Shown: piece after piece, positions 62,791-64,000 of the stretch
Numbering within the stretch: position 1 is the stretch's first letter
Layout of the letters: every line of letters starts with the position of its first letter
Origin: Ruegeria sp. A3M17
GTDB lineage: Bacteria > Pseudomonadota > Alphaproteobacteria > Rhodobacterales > Rhodobacteraceae
Direction: 5' to 3'
Assembly: GCF_003318255.1 (NCBI RefSeq)
Contig: NZ_QOCF01000006.1
Coordinates: 62,001 to 126,000 of the forward strand
DNA: 64,000 bases
Notes under the pieces: model-generated
Told to the model about the DNA's origin: nothing
Databases searched by the model: none
Seen by the model: the letters and a program-made list of their open reading frames with translations, nothing else
Translations under genes and position numbers: made by a program

Positions 62791-63945
62791 ATGAGTGACT
62801 TCGCGGAAATTCGCGCCGCAGTGATCGGGACCGGCTTCATAGGAACAGTGCACGTTCAGGCGCTTCGGCGTCTGGGCGTGGACGTAAGAGGTGTTCTTGG
62901 GTCATCGCCAGAGCGCGGACGGGAACGGGCGCGGGCAATGAGCGTGGCCCGAGCCTATGACTCTCTGGAAGACCTGTTGGCGGATGAAAACATCGATGTA
63001 GTGCACGTAACGACCCCTAACCACGCACACTATCCGCAAGTGAAATCGATCCTGGCTGCGGGCAAACACGTCATCTGCGAGAAACCACTTGCCATGACGT
63101 CCGTCGAAAGCGCCGAGATGGTCGACATTGCCAATGCGTCGGGAAAGGTCGCGGCGGTTTGCTACAACATTCGGTTTTATCCACTGAACCAGCAGGCTCA
63201 CGGAATGGTGCAGGCCGGGGTACTGGGAGATATTCGTTTAATTACAGGGCATTACCACCAGGATTGGCTAGCTAAATCCAACGACTGGAATTGGCGGTTG
63301 GAAAGCGAAATGGGCGGCGTGCTGCGTTCGGTTGGTGATATCGGAACGCACTGGGTTGATCTGACCAGCTTCGTCACCGGGTTGAAGGCGGCCTCCGTCT
63401 TTGCAGAGCTGACAACCTTCCTTCCGGAACGCCAGAAACCTCTTGGCCCGGTTGAGACATTTACCACCGGAACCGGCGAAACCGAGACTGTGCACATCGA
63501 TACCGACGATGCTGCCATGATCCTTATCCGATATGAGAACGGAGCGCGGGCCGTGATGAGCACATCTCAGGTGAACATGGGCCGAAAGAACTCATTGCAA
63601 TGGGACATCGCCGGAGCAAATGCCAGTGCGGCTTGGGACAGTGAAACTCCTGATCATCTGTTCATTGGGCATCGTGACGCGCCCAACCAGACCCTGATGC
63701 GTGACTTCACCTTGATGAACGGTCCGGGGATCGCAGCCGCCACCTTGCCGCCCGGGCATGTCGAAGGGTTCGCAGATTCATTCTTCAACTTTTTCCGGGC
63801 GGTCTATGCCGACGTCATCGCAGGCGGGCGGCAAAAAGGCAGCACATGGGCCACATTTGAGGACGGCCATTACGAGATGCAATTCTGCGATGCCGTCGTG
63901 AAATCGGCGAGTGAGAGCCGCTGGGTCGATTTGAGCGAAATTTGA
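62791..63945 (+). CDS. Gfo/Idh/MocA family oxidoreductase
   Basis: A 384-residue NAD(P)-dependent dehydrogenase. Rossmann motif AVIGTGFIGTVHVQALRRLG and the family's EKP motif (HVICEKPLAMTS) are present; the C-terminal domain is the usual beta-sheet substrate domain. MocA of rhizopine catabolism belongs here, as do inositol dehydrogenases. GAGCACACA upstream of the ATG gives a weak ribosome-binding site. It is read with the SDR and the partial isomerase gene that begins 11 bases after it. Confidence 0.9.
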   Translation: MSDFAEIRAAVIGTGFIGTVHVQALRRLGVDVRGVLGSSPERGRERARAMSVARAYDSLEDLLADENIDVVHVTTPNHAHYPQVKSILAAGKHVICEKPLAMTSVESAEMVDIANASGKVAAVCYNIRFYPLNQQAHGMVQAGVLGDIRLITGHYHQDWLAKSNDWNWRLESEMGGVLRSVGDIGTHWVDLTSFVTGLKAASVFAELTTFLPERQKPLGPVETFTTGTGETETVHIDTDDAAMILIRYENGARAVMSTSQVNMGRKNSLQWDIAGANASAAWDSETPDHLFIGHRDAPNQTLMRDFTLMNGPGIAAATLPPGHVEGFADSFFNFFRAVYADVIAGGRQKGSTWATFEDGHYEMQFCDAVVKSASESRWVDLSEI

Positions 63946-63955
63946 GGGCGATGAC

Positions 63956-64000
63956 ATGAAACTGGGCTTACTGACTGCACCATTCGAAAACCTTCAATTG
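63956..64000 (+). CDS. Probable sugar phosphate isomerase/epimerase, first 15 codons
   Basis: Only MKLGLLTAPFENLQL is inside the window. This N-terminus resembles TIM-barrel xylose isomerase-like proteins (MocC, IolE types), which fits the cluster. The rest lies beyond the right edge, so the assignment is tentative. Confidence 0.5.
   Translation, partial: MKLGLLTAPFENLQL

Overview
The window looks like chromosomal DNA of a marine alphaproteobacterium of the Rhodobacterales (Roseobacter group). The evidence is the moderately high G+C, gene products that read like that group, the neighbouring block hom - glpX - recJ - tRNA-Glu, and a decayed IS6 element of a type I associate with rhodobacterial genomes. 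This placement is inference; there is no rRNA or other marker gene in the window.

Layout, left part (1-13133): the N-terminal two thirds of dnaG primase (cut by the window edge), a small secreted protein, a Glu/Leu/Phe/Val-type glutamate dehydrogenase, an orphan TadG/TadE/TadE-like set for envelope or pilus assembly, a pirin, a TetR regulator with a clear inverted-repeat operator, a small lipoprotein, then the housekeeping run hom, glpX, recJ and two identical tRNA-Glu genes in tandem.

13144-20530 is a complete-looking A/V-type rotary ATPase operon on the minus strand, read B-D-I-K-E-(DUF2764-like)-A. As I recall the Chlamydia/Bacteroides-type clusters, this is their order circularly permuted. 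A MATE exporter follows. 22380-28327 carries a GMC-type flavoprotein dehydrogenase with a four-Cys cluster motif and a Tat-signal small subunit, then a secreted DUF3604 protein, a membrane-anchored parvulin-type isomerase and a HupE/UreJ-like membrane protein, with a strong hairpin after the first of these three.

28340-44111 holds mainly regulatory and signalling genes: a 1035-residue SAM-cyclase-AAA-TPR protein, a serine hydrolase, a ClpP-like periplasmic protease paired with a coiled-coil membrane protein, a TetR-controlled operon (flavin monooxygenase, BASS-family transporter, epimerase, SDR), and a FIST / hybrid histidine kinase / LuxR-type regulator module resembling NosP/NahK. 44208-50958 is an obscure minus-strand group with two glycosyltransferases, a small secreted protein and a large zinc-ribbon/proline-rich membrane protein.

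51306-57030 holds a Dabb protein and a complete HAAT-type (branched-chain amino acid/amide) ABC importer, with two hairpins between the binding protein and permease genes. A heavily decayed IS6 transposase (57529-58161) separates it from the last block. 58222-64000 looks like a polyol or amino-inositol catabolic locus: a mutarotase-like protein, a Rieske ferredoxin and a membrane desaturase/hydroxylase resembling MocE/MocD of rhizopine breakdown, a LacI regulator with two matching palindromic operators, an SDR, a Gfo/Idh/MocA oxidoreductase, and the first 15 codons of a probable sugar isomerase.
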